40,438 bases of DNA. Source: Gemmatimonadota bacterium (GTDB taxonomy: Bacteria > Latescibacterota > UBA2968). This document shows positions 24,884 to 34,901 of this stretch, in pieces; the stretch's first letter is position 1; every line of letters starts with the position of its first letter. Below the pieces are notes generated by a model. It was not told where the DNA came from. It worked only from the letters and a program-made list of their open reading frames with translations, and did not search any database. The translations under genes and the position numbers were made by a program. The stretch spans positions 1 to 40,438 of the forward strand of contig VXRD01000084.1 of assembly GCA_009838845.1 (NCBI GenBank). Reading direction: 5' to 3'.

Positions 24884-26287
24884 ATGAGCGAAAGACCCAA
24901 TATTCTATTTATCATGACCGACGACCATGCATCGCATGCCATGAGTTGTTATAACAGTCGGATTAACGAAACGCCCAATCTGGATCGCATAGCAGAAGGC
25001 GGCATGCGCTTTAACAACTGCTTTTGCACCAACTCGATCTGCGCGCCGAGTCGGGCGGTAATCTTGACCGGCACGTACAATCACGTCAACGGCGTCACCA
25101 CATTGCGCACAAACCTGGATGGACGACAGGTCACATTTCCCAAACTCCTGCAAGCCGCGGGCTATCAAACCGCAATGGTAGGCAAATGGCATCTCGGGCA
25201 CGGCGGACACAATGACCCCACCGGATTTGACTACTGGAACGTACTCCCCGGCCAAGGCGCGTATCACAACCCCATGATGTACGACATGGGCAAAGAAGTC
25301 CACTACGAGGGATACACCACAGACATCATAACCGACCTCGCGCTGGACTGGCTAAAAGACCGCGACAAAAACAGACCCTTCATGCTCATGTATCACCACA
25401 AAGCACCCCATCGTCCCTGGGAGCCAGACGACAAACACGCGGACATGTACGAAGACATCGACATCCCCGAACCCGAAACACTGTGGGACGATTACAGCAA
25501 CCGCGCCACAGCGGCATCGCAGGCGGAAATGCGCGTCAACCGGGACCTGAACCCCCGCGATCTGAAACAGCCCGTACCCGAAGGCTTGACCCCCGAAGAA
25601 GACATGAAATGGAAATACCAGCGCTACATCAAAGACTACTTGCGCTGCGTAGCATCCGTCGATGACAATGTCGGCCGCGTATTGGACTACCTGGACGAAG
25701 AAGAACTAACCGACAACACCATCGTCGTCTATACATCGGACCAGGGCTTTTACCTGGGTGACCACGGCTGGTACGACAAGCGATTCATGTACGAAGAATC
25801 CCTCCGCATGCCATTCCTCATCCGGTACCCCAAAGAAATCAAAGCGGGTAGCGTTTGTGACGACATGATCCTCAACGTAGATTTCGCATCCACATTCCTG
25901 GACTATGCCGGAATAAATATCCCCAGCCATTTTCAAGGACACAGCATGCGCCCCCTATTAAACGGCGACCGCCCCGCCTACTGGCGCGCCTCGATGTATT
26001 ACCGGTACTGGATGCACCTCAACGGACACAATATCTACGCACACTACGGAGTCAGAACACACCGGCACAAACTCATCTACTATTACGCCGACGGATGTGG
26101 GCAGGAAGGCGCCTCGGACGACGCCCGAGAACCAGAATGGGAATTATTTGATCTGGACAAAGACCCGTATGAATTGAACAGCGTCTATCACAATCCCGAA
26201 TACGCAGAAATAGTCGCCGAACTAAAAGACGAACTCCACCGCTTGCAGGACGAAGTGGGGGATGAGCGATACGAGAAAGACGTGTAA
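24884..26287 (+). CDS. Sulfatase (N-acetylglucosamine-6-sulfatase-like)
   Basis: A 467-residue sulfatase with C53 in CAPSR (CxPxR formylglycine motif), N-terminal metal ligands [14 protein letters not shown], and the second metal group [18 protein letters not shown]. The C-terminal [17 protein letters not shown] is typical of glucosamine/iduronate-type sulfatases. It removes sulfate esters from sugars. No signal peptide is seen, so substrates would be imported oligosaccharides. AAAAGGAG precedes ATG 24884, 26 bases after the propeller gene. Confidence 0.94.
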   Translation: MSERPNILFIMTDDHASHAMSCYNSRINETPNLDRIAEGGMRFNNCFCTNSICAPSRAVILTGTYNHVNGVTTLRTNLDGRQVTFPKLLQAAGYQTAMVGKWHLGHGGHNDPTGFDYWNVLPGQGAYHNPMMYDMGKEVHYEGYTTDIITDLALDWLKDRDKNRPFMLMYHHKAPHRPWEPDDKHADMYEDIDIPEPETLWDDYSNRATAASQAEMRVNRDLNPRDLKQPVPEGLTPEEDMKWKYQRYIKDYLRCVASVDDNVGRVLDYLDEEELTDNTIVVYTSDQGFYLGDHGWYDKRFMYEESLRMPFLIRYPKEIKAGSVCDDMILNVDFASTFLDYAGINIPSHFQGHSMRPLLNGDRPAYWRASMYYRYWMHLNGHNIYAHYGVRTHRHKLIYYYADGCGQEGASDDAREPEWELFDLDKDPYELNSVYHNPEYAEIVAELKDELHRLQDEVGDERYEKDV

Positions 26288-26299
26288 GAGGAACCTTTA

Positions 26300-27646
26300 A
26301 TGCCCAATGTCGTATTCATCATGACCGACAACCAGGGGGCATGGACCCTGGGCTGTTATGGCAACCCGGACATACAAACCCCCAACATCGACAGACTTGC
26401 AGATGAAGGGATTCGGTTCTCAAACGCCTATTGCGTAAACTCGGTCTGCTCGCCCAGCCGCGCCACATTCATGACCGGACTGATCCCCTCTCAGCACGGC
26501 GTACACTGCTACCTCGGCGGAGAAAAACCAGACGCTCAGATGGGACCAGACGCGTACTGCACCATTCGCGAATTTGCAAACCTCCCCCGCGTCATGGCAG
26601 ATGCGGGCTATGTATGCGGACTGAGCGGAAAGTGGCACCTCGGAGACAGCCTGCGGCCCCAGGAGGGATTTTCATACTGGTTTACCCGCCCGAAGGGACA
26701 CACCACGACATTTTACGACGATGAATGGATCTGGCAAAACCGGGTATATACCGAACCTCGATACACAACCGAAGCCATAACAGAACACGCCCTAAAATTC
26801 CTGCGACAAAACCACCACCAGCCATTCTTCCTCTACGTAGCGTACAACGGTCCCTATGGCCTGGGAACAAGCATGCTGGAAACACACCTCAACCGACATA
26901 CCGAATATTACGCGGACAAAGAACTGCCGAGCTTCCCCAGAGAGCCAGTGCATCCGTGGCTGCGCAGCAACCGGGACATGATCAACAACCCGATAAGCAT
27001 TCGCGGATATGCCGCAGCGGTCAGCGGCGTAGATGATGGGGTAGGCGAAATAACAAACGCCTTAAAAGAATACGGATTGGAAGAAGACACACTGGTAATT
27101 TTCACAGCAGATCAGGGCTGGTGTGGCGGACATCACGGAATGTGGGGCATGGGAGACCACTCCCGACCCCTGCATACTTATGAAGAAACCATCCACATCC
27201 CGCTGATATTCCGCCAGCCCGGACGGATACCGGCAGGCAGAGTATTTGAAGGGCGAACATGCAATTACGATTTCTTCCCCTCCGTACTGGACCATCTGGA
27301 ATTGCGGGAACGGATCGCCGACAACCCCAATCTCCCCGGCACAAGTTATGCCCCAGCACTTATAGGAAAAGAAATGACCTGGAATAATGAAATATTCCAC
27401 GAATTTGAAAACACGCGCCTGGTGCGAAATGACCGCTGGAAATACACCTGGCGTCACCCAGATGGCCCGGATGAGCTATACGATATGCAGGCCGACCCGG
27501 GAGAACGCAACAACCTGGCGAACCGCTCCCACGCAACAGTCATCAACGAATGTCGCAACCGCATCCAGAACTTCTTTAACCAGTATGCAGACCCCCAGTA
27601 CGACCTGTGGCGCGGGGGACGCTCCAAAGCGGGGCGAATCGGATAA
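26300..27646 (+). CDS. Sulfatase
   Basis: A 448-residue sulfatase with C50 in CSPSR, metal ligands MTDNQGAW at the N-terminus and FTADQGWCGGHHG later, GKWHLGD, and the usual C-terminal ELYDMQADPGERNNLA. It differs clearly from its neighbour, so the two probably act on sulfates at different positions of one substrate. It starts 13 bases after the previous stop with GAGG before ATG 26300 and closes the cluster; a bidirectional terminator follows. Confidence 0.93.
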   Translation: MPNVVFIMTDNQGAWTLGCYGNPDIQTPNIDRLADEGIRFSNAYCVNSVCSPSRATFMTGLIPSQHGVHCYLGGEKPDAQMGPDAYCTIREFANLPRVMADAGYVCGLSGKWHLGDSLRPQEGFSYWFTRPKGHTTTFYDDEWIWQNRVYTEPRYTTEAITEHALKFLRQNHHQPFFLYVAYNGPYGLGTSMLETHLNRHTEYYADKELPSFPREPVHPWLRSNRDMINNPISIRGYAAAVSGVDDGVGEITNALKEYGLEEDTLVIFTADQGWCGGHHGMWGMGDHSRPLHTYEETIHIPLIFRQPGRIPAGRVFEGRTCNYDFFPSVLDHLELRERIADNPNLPGTSYAPALIGKEMTWNNEIFHEFENTRLVRNDRWKYTWRHPDGPDELYDMQADPGERNNLANRSHATVINECRNRIQNFFNQYADPQYDLWRGGRSKAGRIG

Positions 27647-27661
27647 GGGTGAAGCACCACA

Positions 27662-27692
27662 AAAAAAGACACCGATATATGGTGTCTTTTTT
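27662..27692. terminator. Bidirectional terminator between convergent genes
   Basis: Stem GACACC/GGTGTC extended by A-run and T-run (27662-27673 with 27681-27692), loop GATATAT. It serves the sulfatase on the plus strand and the RND gene on the minus strand. Confidence 0.85.
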
Positions 27693-27711
27693 GTATCAAC
27701 CGTAAAACGCC

Positions 27712-30700
27712 TTAGTCGGCCGCCTGCGCGTCCATTCCTCCAGTGGGTCGGGCTCGGCGGAAAGCCACCACCGCGATCTGTCGCAATATCCCCCGCAGAT
27801 CGTCCAGAAAGGTGTAGAAAAGCGGTACCACAAAAAGAGTGAGAAGCGTAGAACAGAGCAGCCCACCCATCATGGTGCGACCCAGAGGCGCGTAAGGTGT
27901 CCCCAGCATAGAACTGTTCCCCAGTGCCATGGGCATCAAACCAAACACCGTGGTAAACGTCGTCATCAAAATCGGCCGGAACCGATTAAACCCGGCTTCC
28001 AGAATGGCCTCGTCACGTGCCATCCCCTCCGCGCGAAGTCGATTAATCATATCCACCAGCACAATGGCATTGTTCACCACTACCCCAATCAATACAATAA
28101 GTCCCACCTGCGCCATCGGATTCATCGCTGTATCCCACAAGTAGAGCGTCCAATAGACTCCCAGAAAAGAAAACGGGACAGCCAGTAACACTGAAAAGGG
28201 CAGGATAATGGATTCGAAGAGCACCCCCATGAGCAAAAATACGAAGGTGATGGCCAGAATGATTGCAAAATTCATCATGTCATTTTCTTCTCGATACCGC
28301 TGTCCCTCCGTACCCCGATCCCAAGAATACCCATAGGGAAGCGACATGCCGTCCATCACCCGATCAATATCTGTGAAGAGCGTCTTTAGATCATCCTCCA
28401 TGGTAAAACACTTCAGCCTAATTCGCATCTTTCCGTCAATCCGCCGAATGGTCCCTGGCCCTTCGGTCACCTTGAATGAAGCAAAGGCGGACAGGGGAAT
28501 ACTCTGCCCGTCCCTGGAAGTAAACATATAATTTTTCAACTGCGTCACCTGCTGCCGGTCCACCTCTCGCAACCGGAGCCGAACTTCCACTTCCCGGTCG
28601 TCCGACTTGTAACGCGGCAGAAAGGTCCCCCGAAGTTGAAATCCGATACTCTGCCCCACTTCCTGCGCATTAATCCCGTATTTTTTAGCCCGATCCCGAT
28701 TGATCACGACCTGCACCTCCGGTTCGGCCCGCTCCAGATCGTTTTCGATGTTCACAATCTCAGGGATGGTCTGTAGCCGACGTTCCGCCTCCTCCACCAG
28801 GGGGATCAGCCCCTCCTGATCTTCACCGTAGAGAAACACCTTGATATTGGCATCGGTGTTCACCGCCTGTGAATTGTTGGTATTCACAGACCTTCGGACG
28901 CCCACATGCTTGGGGAAGTTTTCCTTCATATCTTTGATCACTTCCTTTTTGCTCATGCGCTGGTCCAGAGGAAAACCAATTTTCGCCCTCGCATCTCGAT
29001 AAATCGTGTACCACCATTCCTCGGCGTCCTGATGATGGAGAAAAGCCTGGATACGCAGACCCGTTTTCCAGTAACTCAGCCGGATCGTTCGAACCCCATA
29101 GAGTTCCCGTCTGGCTTCAAAATAAGCCTCGTATTCGGCCCCCAGCTTGCTGATATCCTCAAAGGTGAAAAAAGGCGGCGGATAGGCCCGAACATAGACC
29201 TCGTTGAGGTTAAATCCGCCCGCGTTGGCCGTCTTCACCTTTTCCAGCGGATAAAGCATGGTGGCCATCATCCCCACCACAATCAAGGTCGTATCTCGCC
29301 GGTGTGTCACGGTCCAGGATAACATGCGGTGATAAGTGTCTCGCATCCAGCGAATCACCCTCAGGTCTGCCTTAATATCGCGCCCGCCAAATCGCTTGGC
29401 CGCAAGTGGGATAAACAACAAGGCGACAAACAAAGACCCGACAAGCGCCACCACCACGGGCATTCCGATGCGGGCGAGTTGGAAGGTGAGGTTCCTGCTT
29501 CCACCCATTAAGATCAGGGGCAAAAACACGACCACGGTGGTTAAGGTGGCCATTGTAATAGCCAGCCCCACCTCACTGGCCCCACCAATAGACGCTTCGT
29601 AGGGCGCGTCACCCTTTGCCCGCCTCCGGTAGATATTTTCAACAATCACAATCGCATTATCGACCACCATCCCCACCCCCACCATCAGCCCCATCATCGT
29701 GAAGAGATTGAGCGTCCATCCCACAAAATACAACGCTGTCGTCGTGATCATCAAACAAAGCGGAATAGCCAGCGTGATCAACGCGGTCATGCGCATAGAC
29801 CGAAGGAATAATAGCAGCACCAGGGCGGCGAAAAATCCGCCCCAGAGGCCGGTGTTCCGCAGATTGCGGATCGACTCTCCGACCACCTTGCCCTGGTTAA
29901 AAAAAGCGTCAAATTCGATATCCGTTCTGCTCTCGATCTGGTCTAAAGCGGCCTGGACCCGGTTGCACACATCCACCAAATTTTCGCCGGGTTCCCGAAA
30001 CACGCCAAGATTGATGGCGGGCTTGCCGTCGATGCGCTGATACCACTGCCGATCGGGCACATCGTAAGCCACTCGGGCCACATCTTTTAAGCGAACCTCA
30101 CTGTCCTGGGTCGGGATCAGGATATTTTCTATCTCCGACAGGCTGTGGTATTTCGCCATGGAGCGGACGAAAAATTTCTTGCCACCTTCCTGGACATACC
30201 CTCCCGTGAGCGAGAAATTGTCTGATCGCAGCCCCATCACCAGTTGGAAGGGCTGCACCCCTCGCGTCACCATCTTTTCCACATCGATCTCCACCAGTAC
30301 CTCGTTGCGATTCACCCCCCACAACTGCACCTGAGCTACCCCTTCCAGTCGCTCCAGGGGCCTTTTGATGTGGAGATCGGAAAAATAATACGGATCTTCT
30401 ATCCCATCGGGCAGTGCCACCCCCACCCACATCACCTCCATGTCGGTATCTGGATTCCACTTCCACACAAAAGTGTGATCCCGCACCTCCTCGGGCAAAT
30501 CGATCTTGGCACGATCCAGGCGATCCACCAGTTGATTATACGCCAATTGTATATTTGCATCTTCCCGCAGCCAGACCCCCATCCACAGGCCCCACTGAGA
30601 ACTTGCGAAACTTTCAAAGCCTCTGACCCCCTTCACTGTGCGGATGTGCTCCTCAACGGGCCTTCGAATTTGCCGGTCAATCTCCTGGGGCGCCAGGCCC

Positions 30701-30873
30701 GGAAAGTCCACCCCGACCCAGAGCCATCGGTTCTCCCAGCCACTGGGGAAGGCCTGCGACTGAAGTCGAACATAAGACACCAGACCCACCACCAGCAGCG
30801 CCACAAGCGTCACCGTGACCATCACCGGACGCGTGACCGAGATGCGTGGCAGAAAAGAGGAATGGGTTTTCAA
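27712..30873 (-). CDS. RND efflux permease (HAE1/AcrB-like)
   Basis: A 1053-residue inner-membrane pump with the RND layout: TM1 near 18-36, large periplasmic loop, TM2-6 (about 345-500), second loop, and TM7-12. D405 is kept in VVDNAIVIVEN, but the second TM4 Asp of AcrB is Asn (N406), and the TM10 Lys is replaced (VVVNNAIVLVD); both changes are common in HAE1 relatives. It exports hydrophobic compounds using proton force. Translation seems to start at TTG 30873, since AAGGAG lies 7-8 bases upstream and no in-frame ATG fits. The periplasmic adaptor and outer-membrane channel are not in the window. Confidence 0.93.
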   Translation of the reverse strand: MKTHSSFLPRISVTRPVMVTVTLVALLVVGLVSYVRLQSQAFPSGWENRWLWVGVDFPGLAPQEIDRQIRRPVEEHIRTVKGVRGFESFASSQWGLWMGVWLREDANIQLAYNQLVDRLDRAKIDLPEEVRDHTFVWKWNPDTDMEVMWVGVALPDGIEDPYYFSDLHIKRPLERLEGVAQVQLWGVNRNEVLVEIDVEKMVTRGVQPFQLVMGLRSDNFSLTGGYVQEGGKKFFVRSMAKYHSLSEIENILIPTQDSEVRLKDVARVAYDVPDRQWYQRIDGKPAINLGVFREPGENLVDVCNRVQAALDQIESRTDIEFDAFFNQGKVVGESIRNLRNTGLWGGFFAALVLLLFLRSMRMTALITLAIPLCLMITTTALYFVGWTLNLFTMMGLMVGVGMVVDNAIVIVENIYRRRAKGDAPYEASIGGASEVGLAITMATLTTVVVFLPLILMGGSRNLTFQLARIGMPVVVALVGSLFVALLFIPLAAKRFGGRDIKADLRVIRWMRDTYHRMLSWTVTHRRDTTLIVVGMMATMLYPLEKVKTANAGGFNLNEVYVRAYPPPFFTFEDISKLGAEYEAYFEARRELYGVRTIRLSYWKTGLRIQAFLHHQDAEEWWYTIYRDARAKIGFPLDQRMSKKEVIKDMKENFPKHVGVRRSVNTNNSQAVNTDANIKVFLYGEDQEGLIPLVEEAERRLQTIPEIVNIENDLERAEPEVQVVINRDRAKKYGINAQEVGQSIGFQLRGTFLPRYKSDDREVEVRLRLREVDRQQVTQLKNYMFTSRDGQSIPLSAFASFKVTEGPGTIRRIDGKMRIRLKCFTMEDDLKTLFTDIDRVMDGMSLPYGYSWDRGTEGQRYREENDMMNFAIILAITFVFLLMGVLFESIILPFSVLLAVPFSFLGVYWTLYLWDTAMNPMAQVGLIVLIGVVVNNAIVLVDMINRLRAEGMARDEAILEAGFNRFRPILMTTFTTVFGLMPMALGNSSMLGTPYAPLGRTMMGGLLCSTLLTLFVVPLFYTFLDDLRGILRQIAVVAFRRARPTGGMDAQAAD

Positions 30874-31000
30874 GACATTTCTCCTTAGTCCAAGGCTCGG
30901 TTTTCTGACCTATCTATTCATCCGACAAAGTAATACATCCAAAAGTTTCGCAATCATGCCATTTACATCAACTTCCGGGATGCCTCCTGCTCCAATAAGG

Positions 31001-31032
31001 AGAAAAAAGAAAAACCCATTATTAAATGGGTT
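31001..31032 (-). terminator. Terminator for the FIST gene
   Basis: Stem AACCCATT/AATGGGTT (31013-31020 with 31025-31032), loop ATTA, followed on the minus strand by TTTTTCTTTTTT. Confidence 0.7.
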
Positions 31033-31056
31033 GTGTTAAATACCTCTGATATGGAT

Positions 31057-31084
31057 AGGACAGACCGATGGGTCTGTCCTTTTT
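31057..31084 (+). terminator. Hairpin with plus-strand T-run
   Basis: A 10-bp perfect stem AGGACAGACC/GGTCTGTCCT (31057-31066 with 31071-31080), loop GATG, then TTTT. The T-run faces the plus strand, where no gene ends nearby; it may stop antisense transcription or add to the minus-strand terminator. Confidence 0.65.
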
Positions 31085-31103
31085 GATGGGCGCAAGCGCC
31101 CCT

Positions 31104-32279
31104 TTACGCCTCCCAAATCAGTGCCAGCGCGCCCGTATAGCTATGCACAAAATTGCGTCCACCCACAGGTGCCAGTTCTGAATTGCCAAAAAAGCCAGCC
31201 ATTGGAAAAGCGCCCAGGTGTTTTCGAATCACCAGAACATCGTGATCGGGCTGTCCGTAAAGCCCAAATCCGCGTCCCATACAGTTAAAATACAAACCAC
31301 ATGTATTGGACGGGCGCCCGACAGACTGACGCAACTCCTGCATCACCTTCACCATATCTTCGTGCCCCGCGTGGGGCGTGCGCCGATTAAATTGAATGGT
31401 CTGCCCCACAGACACCTGTTCATTAACCGCAATCGCGCCCGAATGCTCGTCGATATGCGTCAGACCGCGAATCAAAAAATCGCCTCGTCCCCGTTCAATT
31501 GCGTATTCATCCATCGCCAGACCCACAAAAACATTGTTGCGCAAATCGGCCCTTTCCTCTGCCGAAAGCGTATTGAGCGCCTCCTTCAGCGCATCAATAG
31601 CTGGAACAAATGCAATCTGCTGAATCACATTGCCCTCGGCTCTGGTAATCGCATAAGCCTGCCCAAACGGCTGGCAACCTTGTGCCACCCCCGTAGCCAC
31701 CTTTACCCCGGTCAGCAAAGCCCCCACCACCCCGTGTTCACCAATCCACCGACCACACCATTGCAATGTCCGCGGCGACGTTGAACCCCACGGCCACGGA
31801 TTGCCCGATGCGACACCTCCCACAACGGGCACATTGCCTGCTATCTCGGCAATCTGTTCCAGACAAGCCGCCGGATTGGAGTAAATCCCACACATAAGCA
31901 CCAGTAACGCATCCTCTGTTCCCTGGGCTATCATCTGCTCGCCAATACGAACCCCTGCATCGTCACCCTCAACCACAAGAGATGTCACCTCAAGATGATC
32001 TCCCCCCAACACCAGCACAGCCACTCCTGGCTCGCGATCATTCTCTCGGGCATCCGTCAAAACACCCATGCCACTGCATCCAAATACAGCCTCTGTCTCC
32101 ACCCGATCAATAACCACATCGACCATGGCAGCGGCATCGCCCATGTGGTGATAGGTCAAAAAAAGAAACGCAGCATCAACCGCGACATCGCCCAGCCCCT
32201 TCATCGCTTCGGACAAAGCGGCCTCAACAGCGTACATGCCATCGGCATCATTTGAATGTCCCGCCCCGGATCGCAGCAT
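31104..32279 (-). CDS. FIST domain signal-sensing protein
   Basis: A 391-residue protein with a FIST N domain (about 20-215; AVFGCSGMGVLTD, VPVVGGVASG) and a FIST C domain (about 225-375; FVGLAMDE, GLYFNCMGRGFGLYG, GFFGNSELAPVGG). FIST modules are thought to bind small ligands such as amino acids in signalling proteins. Here there is no attached kinase, cyclase or membrane segment, so it is a soluble stand-alone form. GGAG precedes ATG 32279. It is divergent from the CBS-kor operon, with about 230 AT-rich bases between that should hold both promoters. Confidence 0.85.
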   Translation of the reverse strand: MLRSGAGHSNDADGMYAVEAALSEAMKGLGDVAVDAAFLFLTYHHMGDAAAMVDVVIDRVETEAVFGCSGMGVLTDARENDREPGVAVLVLGGDHLEVTSLVVEGDDAGVRIGEQMIAQGTEDALLVLMCGIYSNPAACLEQIAEIAGNVPVVGGVASGNPWPWGSTSPRTLQWCGRWIGEHGVVGALLTGVKVATGVAQGCQPFGQAYAITRAEGNVIQQIAFVPAIDALKEALNTLSAEERADLRNNVFVGLAMDEYAIERGRGDFLIRGLTHIDEHSGAIAVNEQVSVGQTIQFNRRTPHAGHEDMVKVMQELRQSVGRPSNTCGLYFNCMGRGFGLYGQPDHDVLVIRKHLGAFPMAGFFGNSELAPVGGRNFVHSYTGALALIWEA

Positions 32280-32510
32280 ATCTTCTCCACGACAAAAACA
32301 AATTTAAAAAAATAGTGTCAGGCAATATAGAAGCAAAAAACCGCAGATCAAACAATTTCCGAACCGATCTTTTTGGGCAGATGTACTGGACTTGCTTCCC
32401 ATGCTATATTACTATAACAATACTTGCCACACACATGTAAATACCGTATATTAAATTGCTCTAAAATTATATCCCCAAATCCCTATAAAACTCCCCAAAG
32501 AGCCTACCCA
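32280..32510. promoter_or_regulatory. AT-rich divergent promoter region
   Basis: Lies between the divergent FIST gene and the CBS-kor operon. TATATT/TATAAC-like boxes occur at 32405-32418, but I could not pair them with a convincing -35. Confidence 0.3.
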
Positions 32511-32978
32511 ATGAATCTGAATCACAGCCTCCACAACGACACAGTAAAACACGTTGATCTCTCTTTTTACGTCGAAGTACAAAAAGACAATTCCGTTGAT
32601 CAGGTCATCACCAAAATGCAGAATAGTCAGCGCAAATGCGCGCTGGTCATGGACCAGGGCAAACTAATCGGCATCTTTACAGCACACGATATTGCCCGCC
32701 GCGTGATCGACCAATCCGAAGTAATCAACGAGCCTATAGAAACGATCATGACCCCCGATCCACTCACCCTGCAATCGGATACCACATTAATCGAAGCCAT
32801 CCGATTTATGAGCGACAAGCCCCACCGCTACATGCCCGTTGTAGATACAGAAGGGCGCGTATTGGGCACACTGACACACTATGCCATCATCAAATACATG
32901 AGCGATCACTTTCCAGAAGAAATCTACAACCTACCGCCAACCCCCGACCACTTTGCCAGCGCTCGGGCTGGTGCCTAA
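32511..32978 (+). CDS. CBS-domain-pair protein
   Basis: The start is placed at ATG 32511 (MNLNHSLHND), not further upstream in frame where the sequence is AT-rich and non-coding in look. The 155-residue product is one CBS pair (Bateman module): about 28-83 with KCALVMDQGKLIGIFTAHDI and about 92-147 with IMTPDPLTLQSDTTLIEAIRFM and YMPVVDTEGRVLGTLT. Bateman modules bind adenosine nucleotides. It lies 18 bases before korA, and korB carries a similar pair, so it probably takes part in controlling this oxidoreductase. Confidence 0.9.
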   Translation: MNLNHSLHNDTVKHVDLSFYVEVQKDNSVDQVITKMQNSQRKCALVMDQGKLIGIFTAHDIARRVIDQSEVINEPIETIMTPDPLTLQSDTTLIEAIRFMSDKPHRYMPVVDTEGRVLGTLTHYAIIKYMSDHFPEEIYNLPPTPDHFASARAGA

Positions 32979-32996
32979 AATACTTCAGGAGGATTT

Positions 32997-34889
32997 ATGG
33001 CCGAAATAGACATCGAAGAAACGGCCGAATCGGCGCTTTTCGAACTGTCCGAAATCGAATCAATTGCCATCCGCTTTGCAGGTGATTCCGGCGATGGCAG
33101 TCAGCTCATCGGCAAAGAATTTGCCAACACCTCGGCAATCGTCGGCAATGACATCAGTACCCTGCCGGACTTTCCCGCTGAAATCCGCGCACCTGCCGGC
33201 ACATTGCCCGGCGTTAGCGGGTTTCAAATTCACATATCCAGCGAAGACATATACACCCCCGGCGATGAACCCCAGGTCCTCGTTGCCATGAACCCGGCAG
33301 CACTCAAAGCCAATGTCAACGACCTTCCAGACGGCGGCATCATCATTGCCAACACAGACAACTTCACGCGCAACAACCTGCGCAAAGCCGGATACGATGG
33401 CGACCCCCTCGAAGGCAATGACCTCTCCAATTACCGCGTGGTTAAAGTACCCCTCACCACGTTGCACAAAGAAGCCGTCGCACACGTTGAGGGCCTGAGC
33501 AATCGCCAGATTGACATGATGAAAAACTTCTTCGCACTGGGCCTGTCCTACTGGATATTTGACCGCCCGATCGAGCCGACCATTCGCATGCTCGAAAAGA
33601 AATTTCAGGGCAAAGACGAAATCATTGACGGCAATGTGAGCACCCTGAAAGCCGGCTACAACTTTGGTGAAACAGTCGAAGAATTTCAGGTTCAGTACCA
33701 GGTCAAAAAAGCCGTCGTCGCACCGGGCACTTATCGCGCCGTCACGGGTACACAAGCCACGGCAATAGGCATGGTCACCGCGGCACACAAAGCGGGCAAA
33801 ACCCTCTTTTACGGCAGCTATCCCATCACGCCGGCCAGCGCGGTGCTCGAAGAATTGGCCGCATTGAAAAATTTTGACGTGCGAACCTTTCAGGCAGAAG
33901 ATGAAATTTCCGCATTGGGCTCAGTCATTGGCGCTGCTTTTGGAGGCGCGTTTGCCGCCACGGGCACCAGTGGCCCTGGCATCGCACTGAAAAGCGAAGC
34001 CATGAACCTCGCCCTGATGATGGAATTGCCCCTCGTTATCTGCGACTTTCAGCGCGGCGGCCCCAGCACGGGTATGCCCACCAAAACAGAGCAATCAGAC
34101 CTGCTCCAATGCATGTTTGGTCGCAATGGCGACAGTCCCATCCCCATTGTCTCACCGGCCACGCCCTCAGACTGCTTTGACATGATCATCGAAGCGTTTC
34201 GCATCGCCGTTGAAACCATGAGCCCGGTCATTTTCCTCTCCGATGGATACCTCAACACCAGCGCTGAACCGTGGAAAATTCCCGATCCGGATGATATTCC
34301 GACCATACAGACCGAGCACAGAACCGATCCCGGGGGCTTCTTGCCCTATCTACGAGATCCAAAAACGCTATCTCGCCCCTGGGTATTGCCGGGCACGCCG
34401 GGCCTTGAACACAGACTGGGTGGACTGGGCAAAGAAGACGGCACGGGCAATGTATCCTACGACCCGGATGACAACCAGCACATGGCGAACATACGCGCCG
34501 AACGCCTGGCGCGCATCGCCGACCGCATTCCCCTCCAGCATGTCATGGGGCCCAAATCGGGCGATCTGCTCGTCCTGGGCTGGGGATGTACTTATGGTGC
34601 GATCCGGTCGGGAGTGCGCCGAATGCGACAGCAGGGCTATTCGGTTGCCGCGGCGCATCTGCGCTACCTCAACCCATTTCCCAAAAATCTGGGTGCCATA
34701 CTATCGAGTTACAAAACCATACTCGTACCCGAACTCAACATGGGACAGTTGTCTTTGCTGCTCCAGGCCAGATATCCCACACAGGTCATCGTCCCCTTCA
34801 ATAAAGTTCAGGGATTGCCCTTCAAAATTACAGAAATCTCCGGCAAAATTGCCGAAATACTGGGTGCTCCAAAGAGCGCATCGTTATAG
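32997..34889 (+). CDS. korA: 2-oxoacid:ferredoxin oxidoreductase, gamma-alpha fusion subunit
   Basis: A 630-residue KorA-type subunit. The N-terminal gamma domain (about 20-200; IRFAGDSGDGSQLIG, LPDFPAEIRAPAGT) is fused to the alpha domain (about 255-630; YPITPASAVLEEL, FQAEDEISALG, ATGTSGPGIAL, ICDFQRGGPSTGMPTKTEQ). With KorB it oxidises 2-oxoglutarate (or another 2-oxoacid) to the acyl-CoA while reducing ferredoxin, or runs in reverse. AGGAGG precedes ATG 32997. Two-subunit KorAB enzymes without separate delta subunit occur in aerobes and anaerobes. Substrate choice between 2-oxoglutarate and pyruvate rests on general similarity to KorA. Confidence 0.92.
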   Translation: MAEIDIEETAESALFELSEIESIAIRFAGDSGDGSQLIGKEFANTSAIVGNDISTLPDFPAEIRAPAGTLPGVSGFQIHISSEDIYTPGDEPQVLVAMNPAALKANVNDLPDGGIIIANTDNFTRNNLRKAGYDGDPLEGNDLSNYRVVKVPLTTLHKEAVAHVEGLSNRQIDMMKNFFALGLSYWIFDRPIEPTIRMLEKKFQGKDEIIDGNVSTLKAGYNFGETVEEFQVQYQVKKAVVAPGTYRAVTGTQATAIGMVTAAHKAGKTLFYGSYPITPASAVLEELAALKNFDVRTFQAEDEISALGSVIGAAFGGAFAATGTSGPGIALKSEAMNLALMMELPLVICDFQRGGPSTGMPTKTEQSDLLQCMFGRNGDSPIPIVSPATPSDCFDMIIEAFRIAVETMSPVIFLSDGYLNTSAEPWKIPDPDDIPTIQTEHRTDPGGFLPYLRDPKTLSRPWVLPGTPGLEHRLGGLGKEDGTGNVSYDPDDNQHMANIRAERLARIADRIPLQHVMGPKSGDLLVLGWGCTYGAIRSGVRRMRQQGYSVAAAHLRYLNPFPKNLGAILSSYKTILVPELNMGQLSLLLQARYPTQVIVPFNKVQGLPFKITEISGKIAEILGAPKSASL

Positions 34890-34901
34890 AGGAATCCAAA
34901 C

